From Parabacteroides sp. (GTDB taxonomy: Bacteria; Bacteroidota; Bacteroidia; Bacteroidales; Tannerellaceae), in assembly GCA_022775005.1 (NCBI GenBank), contig JALFJR010000104.1, forward strand, positions 1 through 37,785: a stretch of DNA of 37,785 nucleotides, in the 5' to 3' direction. Positions 27,158-34,235 of this stretch are shown here, piece after piece; within the stretch, counting starts at the first letter, position 1; every line of letters starts with the position of its first letter. A program made the translations under genes and the position numbers. The notes under the pieces were generated by a model. The model worked only from the letters and a program-made list of their open reading frames with translations. It made no database searches and was not told the DNA's origin.

Positions 27158-27883
27158 ATGGATAAGCTTTATAAACTCCCTAAAACAGAGTTGTTCCGTT
27201 ATGACTTAAAGTGTCCTCCACCCGCTTGGAGTAATGATTTCCATAGTGTTGAGTACTCTAAAGACAATAAGGGGGAAACCAAATATAAAAATAACGCTGG
27301 CTTGTTCTTCTTTTTTGAAAATAAAAATGCGGCAATGCTTACTGCAGAAAAGGCTATGAATAGATTTGAGGGATCGAAAATTTGGCTTACCTCAACAACT
27401 ACAAAAGAAGAGGCGAATCTGTTAGATTTGCGAGGTGGTGCGACGTTGGCGATGATGAATTTGCTTTGGTGTGCTGATATAGATATTTTTAATCAAAACA
27501 TGACCGTATCAGGTATGGGGGATGACACAACCTCTCTTTCCTGTTTAGAAACTCTTTTCTTTCGTGTAATAGACAGCAATGTTCCAAATGATGAGGATTA
27601 CCACAAGGCCTATCTCGACCTTCATAAACCATTTGTTTGCCCTGGTAATCCTTTTAGTTTGTTAGGCCAAAGATTGACTGATTATGAGAATGGGAGTATT
27701 TTTAAACAGCTATTAAAGGAGAAAAATTATGATGGTTATATTTTTGATGAATCCTTTGGTGGTTCTACGATTTGTTTACTCAATGCGGAGAAGCTAACAA
27801 ATCCAATATGTGAAGAATATAATTGTAAAAGAATGTTAGAATGGAAACGTAAATACTACCTAGAAATTGCAAGTTATGAATAA
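27158..27883 (+). CDS. Unknown protein with features of an ADP-ribosyltransferase-like fold
   Basis: I do not recognise a named family. The 241-residue protein has no signal peptide or membrane segment. Its layout recalls ART/RES-type folds: a first strand with Arg (LFRYDL), then AGLFFFFENKNAAMLTAEKA (the usual GxFF strand and A-rich helix), a strand KIWLTSTTT ending in LLDL, and at the C-terminus LLKEKNYDGYIFDE followed by TICLLNAEKLTNP, very like the GYDGiif...NpeqI end of many ADP-ribosyltransferases. Codon use looks more AT-rich than the kinase. It sits between the two cassette copies and its end overlaps the second FISUMP start by eight bases. A toxin or effector role is an inference only. 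Confidence 0.6.
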   Translation: MDKLYKLPKTELFRYDLKCPPPAWSNDFHSVEYSKDNKGETKYKNNAGLFFFFENKNAAMLTAEKAMNRFEGSKIWLTSTTTKEEANLLDLRGGATLAMMNLLWCADIDIFNQNMTVSGMGDDTTSLSCLETLFFRVIDSNVPNDEDYHKAYLDLHKPFVCPGNPFSLLGQRLTDYENGSIFKQLLKEKNYDGYIFDESFGGSTICLLNAEKLTNPICEEYNCKRMLEWKRKYYLEIASYE

Positions 27884-28790
27884 ATCAATCATTATTTGTT
27901 TGATATGCTCGATGGCATTGAGCATGCCCTACGCTTCATTTGCGCAAGGAAGGATCGTTAGACCTTCAAAACAACAAACGGAACAAACACAAACTGCTGT
28001 GCCTAAACAAGAAAATCCTCAAAGGGCTGAGCCTCCTAAAAAGACAATAAAGCAACAAGTCAGTCGAGATGAGTATGGCATTTGCCAAGATCAAATTGTG
28101 GATTTAGGACTCTCAGTGAAATGGGCAGGTTGGAATATAGGAGCGTCTGCTCCTGAACAACCCGGCCAAATCTTTGGCTGGGGAGACCCATCAGGACAGG
28201 AAACAGTCGCCGATGAATCCAAGTATCCCTCCATGAATCCACCCAAAAATATTTGCGGTGATCCACGCTACGATATGGCCACGGCTAATTGGGGTAAACC
28301 TTGGCAATTACCAAGCGTTCAGGAAATGGAGGAATTGCTCTATAAGTGCGAATGGGAATATACTCAATATAAAGGATATAAAGGATATAAAATCACAGGC
28401 CCCAATGGGAATGCGATATTTTTACCTTACACACCCATTCGGAGGGCTGTTTATGATAACAATGAAAAAAGATATAGTAAATTGGTAACTAATGCTTCAC
28501 CCGAAAAGTTACTGTATTATGTGGGCGAACTTGCGGCTGGATTTTCAGTTCAATTATTAGAAGTTTGGAGTAGTCCCAAGCTGTCAGCTGAGAATAAAGA
28601 AGCAACAAAAAATCAGAATCAAGTATCATCTGGGGTGACTTTAAAAGCATTACCCAGGCTATCGGTGGCAGCTCAAACCAGTAAAAAGACCTCATCAACG
28701 AGTGGACCAGAAAAGCCACAAAGCAAAAAAATTGGATTCGGTTATTTTAGGTATGAGGCCTTCCCTGTTAGGGCTGTTTATGTTCAATGA
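27876..28790 (+). CDS. Secreted FISUMP-type protein, copy 2
   Basis: The 304-residue paralog of the gene at 26217 has the same signal peptide and a nearly identical first 45 residues. DQIVDLGLSVKWAGWNIGASAPE, FGWGDPSGQE and YDMATANWGKPWQLPS follow as in copy 1. Downstream of about residue 165 it differs fully, with a longer Ser/Lys/Gln-rich insert before the shared end FPVRAVYVQ. I start it at ATG 27876, where copy 1 also starts; a TTG nine bases upstream has no support. The ATG overlaps the end of the ART-like gene by eight bases. The pair may bind different partners while sharing export and the core fold. Confidence 0.85.
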   Translation: MNKSIIICLICSMALSMPYASFAQGRIVRPSKQQTEQTQTAVPKQENPQRAEPPKKTIKQQVSRDEYGICQDQIVDLGLSVKWAGWNIGASAPEQPGQIFGWGDPSGQETVADESKYPSMNPPKNICGDPRYDMATANWGKPWQLPSVQEMEELLYKCEWEYTQYKGYKGYKITGPNGNAIFLPYTPIRRAVYDNNEKRYSKLVTNASPEKLLYYVGELAAGFSVQLLEVWSSPKLSAENKEATKNQNQVSSGVTLKALPRLSVAAQTSKKTSSTSGPEKPQSKKIGFGYFRYEAFPVRAVYVQ

Positions 28791-28947
28791 GTGTTTGAGG
28801 AATCTCTTGCAAACGGCTAAATCATTTCCTGTAATAAACGACCTATTTCATACAAGATCGGCGATTGGAATTGGTGCTCAACCTCCGCCTAACTACATTT
28901 GTGATCATACTTAGAACAAGTCATTAAAAGATAATCAATTATGGATA
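27876..28947 (+). repeat. Duplicated cassette unit, copy 2
   Basis: Homologous to 26217-27164, including the region after the FISUMP stop (28815-28875) and the AGATAATCAATTATGGATA around the next start codon at 28941. The open frame matching the tiny ORF of copy 1 is read here from ACG at 28812 to a TAG at 28912-28914. Confidence 0.8.
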
Positions 28948-29783
28948 CAACGAACTATACTGGTACATTACGTGCTGAAGCAATTCCTAACGAACAGGGA
29001 ATCTCAAAGGAAACTATGCATACCGTGCTTGCAGCTGCTACAGGAGCTGCTGCCGGTGGATATATTCCACTGCTGCTGGGAAAGATCAAGGAGAGTTTAC
29101 CAATCAATCAAGTAGCAGAAGAAAACGACAACACGCCTGTTGACGCTGCCAATGATACGCCTGTGGATGCTTCATCTGTGGATACAGCCAACGCTACGCA
29201 GGCAACAACAGCCTGGGCAGACGAGCAGATTCGAGTAGCTACTGGTGTAAAAGATGAGATGTCTTTCAGTGAGGCTTTTGCCACCGCACGTGCAGAGGTA
29301 GGCCCTGGTGGTGCGTTTGAATGGCATGGTAATATTTACGGTACCTATTATGCGACCGAATGGAAAGCCATGTCCGCAACAGAGATCGCAGAATATGAAA
29401 GTCATTTTCGTTGGAATCAAATAGAAACTCCTTCTACCAGCTCAGCCATTGTATCGCATACACAAGCTACGGATAACTCCGTTGAGGTTCTTGCAGCAGA
29501 ACCTGAAGTAGAAGTACTTGGAGTCGTTCACGACTATGCGACTGACATGAATATTGGAGGGATGCGCATTGATGGCCAAGATGTCTTCCTGTTAGATGTG
29601 AATGGAGATTTGGAGTTTGACTATATGGCCTCAGACCTGAACCATAACAGTCAATTAGAAGAAGGAGAGATGGCCGCTATTCAGGGACAAAGCCTGTCGG
29701 TAGGAGACCTTGGAGGCGTGAGTGGTACGATCGACTCTTCACTTTCAGCAGATTCCTCCGGTGAACATATCTATGAAGTTTAG
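28941..29783 (+). CDS. Unrecognised protein with EF-hand-like loops
   Basis: The 280-residue acidic protein has a Gly/Ala-rich, mildly hydrophobic segment at 26-48 (TVLAAATGAAAGGYIPLLLG) that could insert in a membrane, and then a Asn/Thr/Asp-rich linker. A compact block follows at 106-158 (FSEAFATARAEVGPGGAFEW, then NIYGTYYATEWKAM). Near the C-terminus two loops look calcium-binding: DVNGDLEFD at 219-227, and DLNHNSQLEEGE at 232-243, which fits the 12-residue EF-hand pattern. No signal peptide is seen. The compact block seems to be a conserved module, but I cannot name it. It lies between kinase and phosphatase genes, so it is a candidate substrate of the circuit. Confidence 0.7.
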   Translation: MDTTNYTGTLRAEAIPNEQGISKETMHTVLAAATGAAAGGYIPLLLGKIKESLPINQVAEENDNTPVDAANDTPVDASSVDTANATQATTAWADEQIRVATGVKDEMSFSEAFATARAEVGPGGAFEWHGNIYGTYYATEWKAMSATEIAEYESHFRWNQIETPSTSSAIVSHTQATDNSVEVLAAEPEVEVLGVVHDYATDMNIGGMRIDGQDVFLLDVNGDLEFDYMASDLNHNSQLEEGEMAAIQGQSLSVGDLGGVSGTIDSSLSADSSGEHIYEV

Positions 29784-29813
29784 CGGCACGCATGAGCTTT
29801 GGTGAATGACAAT

Positions 29814-30392
29814 ATGGAATCGATGAATGAGATTTTACAAATAAAATGCCCGTGGTGTAGCGCAGTTTTAACTGTTCGGAATCAAGCTGACATTGCGTCT
29901 AAAAACGTCACTTGCCCGATATGCAAAAGACAATCTCCTTTTGTGTTGTTTAAGGCTGTGCTACCCCAAGCGGAAGCGCATACATGCTACCCTCAGCCCA
30001 ACGAAGTCTCACGGAATGCACAAGGAATCGCTTCAGAAGATCTTCGTATTGGAAAAATTATTGTAGCGGATAAGGGCTTGTCTTTCCAATTGAAATGTGG
30101 AAAAAATATCGTGGGGCGTTTAGCTTCAGGCACAAAGGCTGACATCAAAATTGACGAGGGGGGAACGAAAAAAATCAGTAGGGAGCACCTGATCGTTGAA
30201 GTGACCCGTATTCCCGGAAAAGGATTTGTTCATATCGCCTCTTTATATAAGGAACGGGTGAATCCCACCTATATCAACCAAACCCCATTGCTATATGGCG
30301 ACCATATCATTCTTCAAACGGGAGATCGAATCATTCTGCCGAATGTTGCACTCAGATTTGAAATTCCAGATGAAGAGGCAACGGAGTTATAA
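29814..30392 (+). CDS. Zinc-ribbon and FHA-domain protein
   Basis: The product, 192 residues from ATG 29814 (ATG 29823 and upstream TTG or GTG codons are alternatives), begins with a four-cysteine ribbon (CPWC then CPIC, about 17 residues apart). Its C-terminal half is a good FHA domain: IVGR, then ISREHL (the Ser-Arg-x-x-His-like phosphothreonine loop), PTYINQTPL, and a GDRIILP end. It is soluble, with no signal peptide. FHA domains bind phosphothreonine peptides made by Hanks-type kinases; the PP2C phosphatase gene starts 12 bases downstream and the kinase is in the same gene run. It is most likely the soluble reader of this circuit. Confidence 0.88.
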   Translation: MESMNEILQIKCPWCSAVLTVRNQADIASKNVTCPICKRQSPFVLFKAVLPQAEAHTCYPQPNEVSRNAQGIASEDLRIGKIIVADKGLSFQLKCGKNIVGRLASGTKADIKIDEGGTKKISREHLIVEVTRIPGKGFVHIASLYKERVNPTYINQTPLLYGDHIILQTGDRIILPNVALRFEIPDEEATEL

Positions 30393-30404
30393 ACAGTTTA
30401 GACG

Positions 30405-31205
30405 ATGAAATACGCACTGAAAGTATATGGCATTTTAGAGGTGGGGAAAAGAACCGATGAGCAAGGCCATCCCCACCAAGAGGATTGTATATATCCTTCT
30501 ATGGAGCAACTATCTGATAAGGAGAGACTGTTTATACTCTGCGATGGCATGGGTGGGCATGACTCTGGGGAGGTGGCCAGCAGTACCGTTTGCCAGACAA
30601 TGAGTAATTACATTGTTCATCACACGGCAACTAACACCTTTTCAACATCCGATTTGCAGCAGGCACTCACTGCCGCCTTTGATGCCTTGGATACCCAAGA
30701 CACCAGTGCAGCTAAGAAGATGGGAACAACCTTAGCCCTGCTTAAACTGCACAAAGAGGGAGGCACCATCGCACACATGGGAGACAGCCGAGTTTACCAT
30801 ATTCGCCCGGGCAAGAGTGAAATGGATACGAGTATCTTGTTTGTGACGGAAGACCATTCATTGGTCAACTGCTTGGTCAAAATAGGTGAACTTACCAAAG
30901 AGGAGGCTCGACATTCCAAGCAGAAGAACATCATCACACGAGCCATGCAGCCCCATTCGGATCGGCCAAAACCGGATATAACTTTGATCACCGATATACG
31001 TCCAGATGATTATTTTGTCCTTTGTTCCGATGGCATGTTAGAACAAGATGAGATGGAAGATGGTACCGTTCTGAAACGTATATTCTCCAAGTGTGTACCC
31101 ACAGACGAAGAAAAAGTGGCCATTCTGAAAGGAGCCACCGCAGAGAATAACGATAATCACTCCGCTTTAATCATCCATATTACTGCGGTAATTGATGAAC
31201 GGTAA
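30405..31205 (+). CDS. PP2C-family Ser/Thr protein phosphatase
   Basis: The 266-residue protein is a single PPM/PP2C domain. It shows HQED near residue 25-28, DGMGGHDSGE at 47-56 (metal-binding Asp47 and Gly48), a GTTLALL strand, AHMGDSRVYHIR, TEDHSL, FVLCSDGML with the third metal Asp, and NDNHSALII at the end. All metal ligands appear present, so it should be active. It removes phosphate from Ser/Thr and would reverse the action of the kinase encoded 4 kb upstream in the same direction. No membrane segment. Spacing to the FHA gene (12 bases) indicates co-transcription. Confidence 0.93.
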   Translation: MKYALKVYGILEVGKRTDEQGHPHQEDCIYPSMEQLSDKERLFILCDGMGGHDSGEVASSTVCQTMSNYIVHHTATNTFSTSDLQQALTAAFDALDTQDTSAAKKMGTTLALLKLHKEGGTIAHMGDSRVYHIRPGKSEMDTSILFVTEDHSLVNCLVKIGELTKEEARHSKQKNIITRAMQPHSDRPKPDITLITDIRPDDYFVLCSDGMLEQDEMEDGTVLKRIFSKCVPTDEEKVAILKGATAENNDNHSALIIHITAVIDER

Positions 31206-31248
31206 TTGCTGTATCCATTCAGGCTCATAAAACTAATAAATACTCGAT

Positions 31249-31581
31249 ATGAAGCAATTAAAGAAACCAATATCCATCATATGTCAACGGATTCAGAATG
31301 AAATAATCATTTGGATATCATTCTTAATCTGTCTTGTGGTAATCTTTGCCTATCATGCGGTAAGCAAAGAATGTCTTTTATCCCAGTTTTCGTCGATTCT
31401 AAATTTTATTTCCGAGTATCAGACTGAAATCATTAGTTTAGCGATCAGTTATATAGCCGGTGTCATCTTCTATGTGTTTAGCGTCTTAATCCCTTATGCG
31501 CTGATTGAGGTCAATAGAAAGGAGGTTGCCCTCTATCATAAATTAGCGAAACGTATCTATATTAGTGAGGTGTCTCAGTAG
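31249..31581 (+). CDS. Small two-helix membrane protein
   Basis: The 110-residue protein has two hydrophobic segments (about 17-38, IIIWISFLICLVVIFAY, and about 60-86, IISLAISYIAGVIFYVFSVL), a basic N-terminus and a basic, Lys/Arg-rich C-terminus. No family is recognised. It begins 43 bases after the phosphatase stop and is the last gene before a hairpin terminator, so it probably belongs to the signalling operon, possibly as a membrane partner of the kinase or of the FHA protein. Confidence 0.7.
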   Translation: MKQLKKPISIICQRIQNEIIIWISFLICLVVIFAYHAVSKECLLSQFSSILNFISEYQTEIISLAISYIAGVIFYVFSVLIPYALIEVNRKEVALYHKLAKRIYISEVSQ

Positions 31582-31594
31582 TGGATGAGAGGAA

Positions 31595-31626
31595 CACTCA
31601 CAGTACTCCTGTAACGAGTGCTTTTT
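31595..31626 (+). terminator. Terminator of the signalling operon
   Basis: CACTC-ACAG (31595-31603) pairs with CTGT-AAC-GAGTG (31609-31620), with a three-base bulge, followed by five T at 31622-31626. It begins 14 bases past the stop of the small membrane protein. Confidence 0.65.
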
Positions 31627-31681
31627 CTCAAAAACACTGCCCAATATTTGTAGCACAGAGAAGAAACATTTATTTCGCAGT

Positions 31682-31753
31682 ATCTTAGCAGACAAAAACA
31701 TAGTGGAATATTAAGCGAAGGGTGTATCATCGTCACAGTGATACACCTTTTTT
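31682..31753 (+). ncRNA. Candidate small RNA ending in a strong terminator hairpin
   Basis: A perfect 9-bp stem, GGTGTATCA (31721-31729) with TGATACACC (31739-31747), is followed by six T. Because the signalling operon already ends at 31626, this second terminator needs another transcript. Upstream, TTTG (31647-31650) and TTATTTCG (31670-31677) stand 19 bases apart, a partial match to the Bacteroides promoter. An RNA of about 72 bases would result. No frame of useful length lies inside. Confidence 0.35.
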
Positions 31754-31834
31754 ATAGTTCCCTCCTTGCATAAGCCAAGAAATCTCTGTTCCTTTGCAGA
31801 AATAAACTTGCTGTAATTTACAAATCTGTAAAGT

Positions 31835-33145
31835 ATGAGATTCTATGATCGAGAGAATGAAATAGCAACCTTGTTGAGGCTGGATCAACAGTCCGAACAA
31901 TCAGCCCAATTCACGGTGCTCATAGGGCGTCGTCGCACAGGTAAGACAACCTTGATGACACAGGCTTTCGCCGACAAAAAGTATCTCTATTTCTTTATAG
32001 GGAAAAAGGCGGAATCCATACAGTGCATGGAATTCCAGAAACAAACCGAGGAAGTATTAGGATTGCGCATACATGGACAAATCACTCGTTTCGCCATTCT
32101 ACTTGCGGAGATTCTACGCTATAGTGAATCCCAGCAGGTAACCCTCATCATTGATGAGTTTCAGCGTTTAGCGGAAATCGGAGATGGGATTATCAGTGAC
32201 ATCCAACGGGTTTGGGACGCTCACCAAGCTAATGCTCGTGTGCATCTGATTGCTTGTGGCAGTATTTACAGTATGATGCGCAAAATCTTTGAGGATCGGA
32301 AAGAGCCGCTCTTTGGGCGAAAGACCGCACGTATCGACTTGAAGCCATTCTCTATCAAGGTGCTGAAAGAAATCTTAGGTGATTACCATCCTGACTATAC
32401 ACCGGAGGATCTGCTCATGCTCTATGCGATCACCGGCGGAGTGGCCAAGTATGTTGCTCAATTGATGGACGATGGGTGCAAGACATGGGAGGATATGTTG
32501 CGCAATGTCTGTCGCTCATCCAGCATCTTCATTGAGGAGGGCACAGAGTTATTGGTCGGCGAGTTTGGCCGTAGATTCCAAATCTATTACAGTATCCTCC
32601 AACTGATTGCTTCGGGCCTAACCAGCCCCTCTGAAATAAACAGCATCATTCAGAAGAATACAGGCCGCTACTTAGATACCCTTGAACAGGAGTATTCGCT
32701 CATCCAGAAACGTAGGCCAATATGGTCAAAGCCCAATAGCCAAGGCGTAAAATATTACATCAATGATTGTTTCTTGATGTTTTGGTTCAGATTCATCGAA
32801 AGCAACCGTTCTATCGTGGAATTAGGAAAGTTTGACCTGTTGGAGGAATTGATTCGCCAGGATTATCCACAATATAGCGGGATGATCTTAGAAAAATATT
32901 TCCGGCAACTTTATGGCGAGAAAGAACGTGTGACGGAGGTATCTCACTGGTGGGATAGCCACGGCGAAAACGAGATCGACTTAATCGCGATCGAGAAGCT
33001 GGATAAACGAGCCACTGTCGCAGAGGTAAAACGAAACATCCGAAAGTATAACCCTGCCGTATTGGCGGAAAAATACCAGCACATTAAGCGCCATTTCCAG
33101 GGATATAGCGTGGAGTTGATCGGGCTTTCCATGGAAAATATGTGA
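31835..33145 (+). CDS. AAA-type ATPase with DUF234/nuclease-like C-terminus
   Basis: The 436-residue protein belongs to the archaeal-type ATPase family with a C-terminal DUF234 domain. Walker A is GRRRTGKTT (31-39), Walker B is LIIDEFQRL (about 105-113), and a sensor-like ACGS follows. A winged-helix part lies at about 250-300. The C-terminal domain ends with ENEIDLIAIEKLDKRATVAEVKRN, in which Asp and the Glu-x-Lys pair fit a PD-(D/E)xK nuclease core. Such genes are scattered singly in Bacteroidota and archaea; their role is unknown, with mobile-element or DNA-related functions suggested. It is separated from the signalling operon by two terminators, so it is probably independent. Confidence 0.88.
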   Translation: MRFYDRENEIATLLRLDQQSEQSAQFTVLIGRRRTGKTTLMTQAFADKKYLYFFIGKKAESIQCMEFQKQTEEVLGLRIHGQITRFAILLAEILRYSESQQVTLIIDEFQRLAEIGDGIISDIQRVWDAHQANARVHLIACGSIYSMMRKIFEDRKEPLFGRKTARIDLKPFSIKVLKEILGDYHPDYTPEDLLMLYAITGGVAKYVAQLMDDGCKTWEDMLRNVCRSSSIFIEEGTELLVGEFGRRFQIYYSILQLIASGLTSPSEINSIIQKNTGRYLDTLEQEYSLIQKRRPIWSKPNSQGVKYYINDCFLMFWFRFIESNRSIVELGKFDLLEELIRQDYPQYSGMILEKYFRQLYGEKERVTEVSHWWDSHGENEIDLIAIEKLDKRATVAEVKRNIRKYNPAVLAEKYQHIKRHFQGYSVELIGLSMENM

Positions 33146-33180
33146 TAGCTGTATTGACGGCTTTCCTATCCTGACGTTCA

Positions 33181-34017
33181 CTAAAGCCGTTTCTCCAACA
33201 CCAATTGATGGCGACACTGCACCCCATTTTCCCAAATGGGTTCCGCATAGTGACGGGTGAAATAGTCACGCTCCAAGGAGATCAGGTCAAAGCCCTCCTG
33301 CTGATAGAGCAAGAGCGGAGGAACCGCACTGCTTCCCGTACGGATGATCAACCGATGAATCCCCTTTGCCGTTGCCCACTGCGTGGAGACAAAGCGTAGC
33401 AATCGGCGAGCGATGCCTCTCCCCCGAAAGAGCGGTGCTACTGCCAAGTTCATGATCTCCGCTTCTCCGCTTGCCATAGGCTTCACGACTATGACTCCTA
33501 CACAAGCTCCCCGCCACAGGGCCACAAACGCATCCGATACCTTCCAGTAGGCATCCACCTTCGCTTGATCGGGATCCGCATCGAGCAGCAAGGGATAGGG
33601 AGGATAGGTAGCCGGAGCGATCTCTGGTTCCCCAAAAGCCACTAACTCCACCCGGTTACCATCCGGATCAAGAATCACCCCTTCATAGTAGCCATCACCA
33701 GAGGTGCGAGGTTCACCGGCAATGACATAGCCTGCCTGACGGAATCGCTCTATCTGCTGATTGACCTCTTGCTTGGAACGGATATGGAAAGCCAAATGCG
33801 CCAAGCCGATATATTCCTTCTCTCGCTGTTCGGTGACATCTGTTCGCTGCATGATCTCCAGCGCTGGCCCACTCTCAAAATAGATAAAATAGGAAGCGAA
33901 GCCCTTCTTCGGGTTCACATATTTCTCATTACTCATCCCGTTAAAATAACGTACATAAAAATCCCGCAACGTCTCCAACTGCGTTGTCCATAGGGCGATA
34001 TGCGTAAGTGCTGCCAT
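33181..34017 (-). CDS. Fusion of a VOC (glyoxalase-like) domain and a GNAT acetyltransferase
   Basis: Residues 1 to about 127 are a VOC domain: HIALWTTQLETLRDFYVRYF at the start, then AHLAFHI and a LDPDGNRVELV end, with His6, Glu54-like and Glu124-like metal positions plausible. Residues about 150-278 are a GNAT domain: the acetyl-CoA loop is VAPLFRGRGIARRLL, preceded by the EIMNLAV strand and followed by LYQQEGFDLISLERDYF. The two parts are in one uninterrupted frame with a Pro-rich joint at 131-142, so this is a true fusion. Substrates are unknown. VOC and GNAT enzymes both occur in resistance to small toxic molecules, which is suggestive only. Confidence 0.88.
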   Translation of the reverse strand: MAALTHIALWTTQLETLRDFYVRYFNGMSNEKYVNPKKGFASYFIYFESGPALEIMQRTDVTEQREKEYIGLAHLAFHIRSKQEVNQQIERFRQAGYVIAGEPRTSGDGYYEGVILDPDGNRVELVAFGEPEIAPATYPPYPLLLDADPDQAKVDAYWKVSDAFVALWRGACVGVIVVKPMASGEAEIMNLAVAPLFRGRGIARRLLRFVSTQWATAKGIHRLIIRTGSSAVPPLLLYQQEGFDLISLERDYFTRHYAEPIWENGVQCRHQLVLEKRL

Positions 34018-34125
34018 AGAAAAAGCTTGCTTTAGGTTATATTTGTTGCGAAGGTACTAAAACCACCTAGAAGAGAAAACGCAACTGGCAAATTACTCAC
34101 TTTATTTATTGACAGTAAATAAATA

Positions 34126-34209
34126 CACCACGGTACACTTGAGTGAATGTACCGTGGTGCACACGATTGAATGTACCACGGTGTACTTGCGCGACTACAC
34201 CGTGGTACA
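34126..34209. repeat. Four CCACGG/CCGTGG elements at exact 24-bp spacing forming two hairpins
   Basis: Cores lie at 34128, 34152, 34176 and 34200, in alternating orientation. Elements 1 and 2 form a 12-bp perfect stem with a 10-base loop. Elements 3 and 4 form a 14-bp perfect stem (TGTACCACGGTGTA with its complement), also with a 10-base loop, followed by seven T on the plus strand. Elements 2 and 3 can pair with each other as an alternative. The 218-base gap between the VOC-GNAT gene and the Big_2 protein gene holds this array and no convincing gene; it may end the minus-strand operon coming from 36.2 kb. Confidence 0.85.
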
Positions 34210-34235
34210 TTTTTTTGACTGTTTCGGAGCGTATT

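Larger units (their letters stand above)
26217..27164 (+). repeat. Duplicated cassette unit, copy 1 (FISUMP gene, tiny ORF, next start codon)
   Basis: Homologous to 27876-28947. Identity is highest at 26217-26352 and at 27033-27093, drops in the variable C-terminal part of the FISUMP domain, and returns over AGATAATTAATTATGGATA at the start of the following gene. Confidence 0.8.

Noticed and set aside
23467-31581. Type VI secretion regulatory module
   Set aside because: Kinase, phosphatase and FHA fit, but no Tss structural gene is in the window.
23467-31581. TerY-P triad
   Set aside because: No vWA (TerY) or TerD-like protein is present.
34126-34209. CRISPR array
   Set aside because: Only 10-base intervals separate the elements, and they alternate in orientation, forming hairpins.
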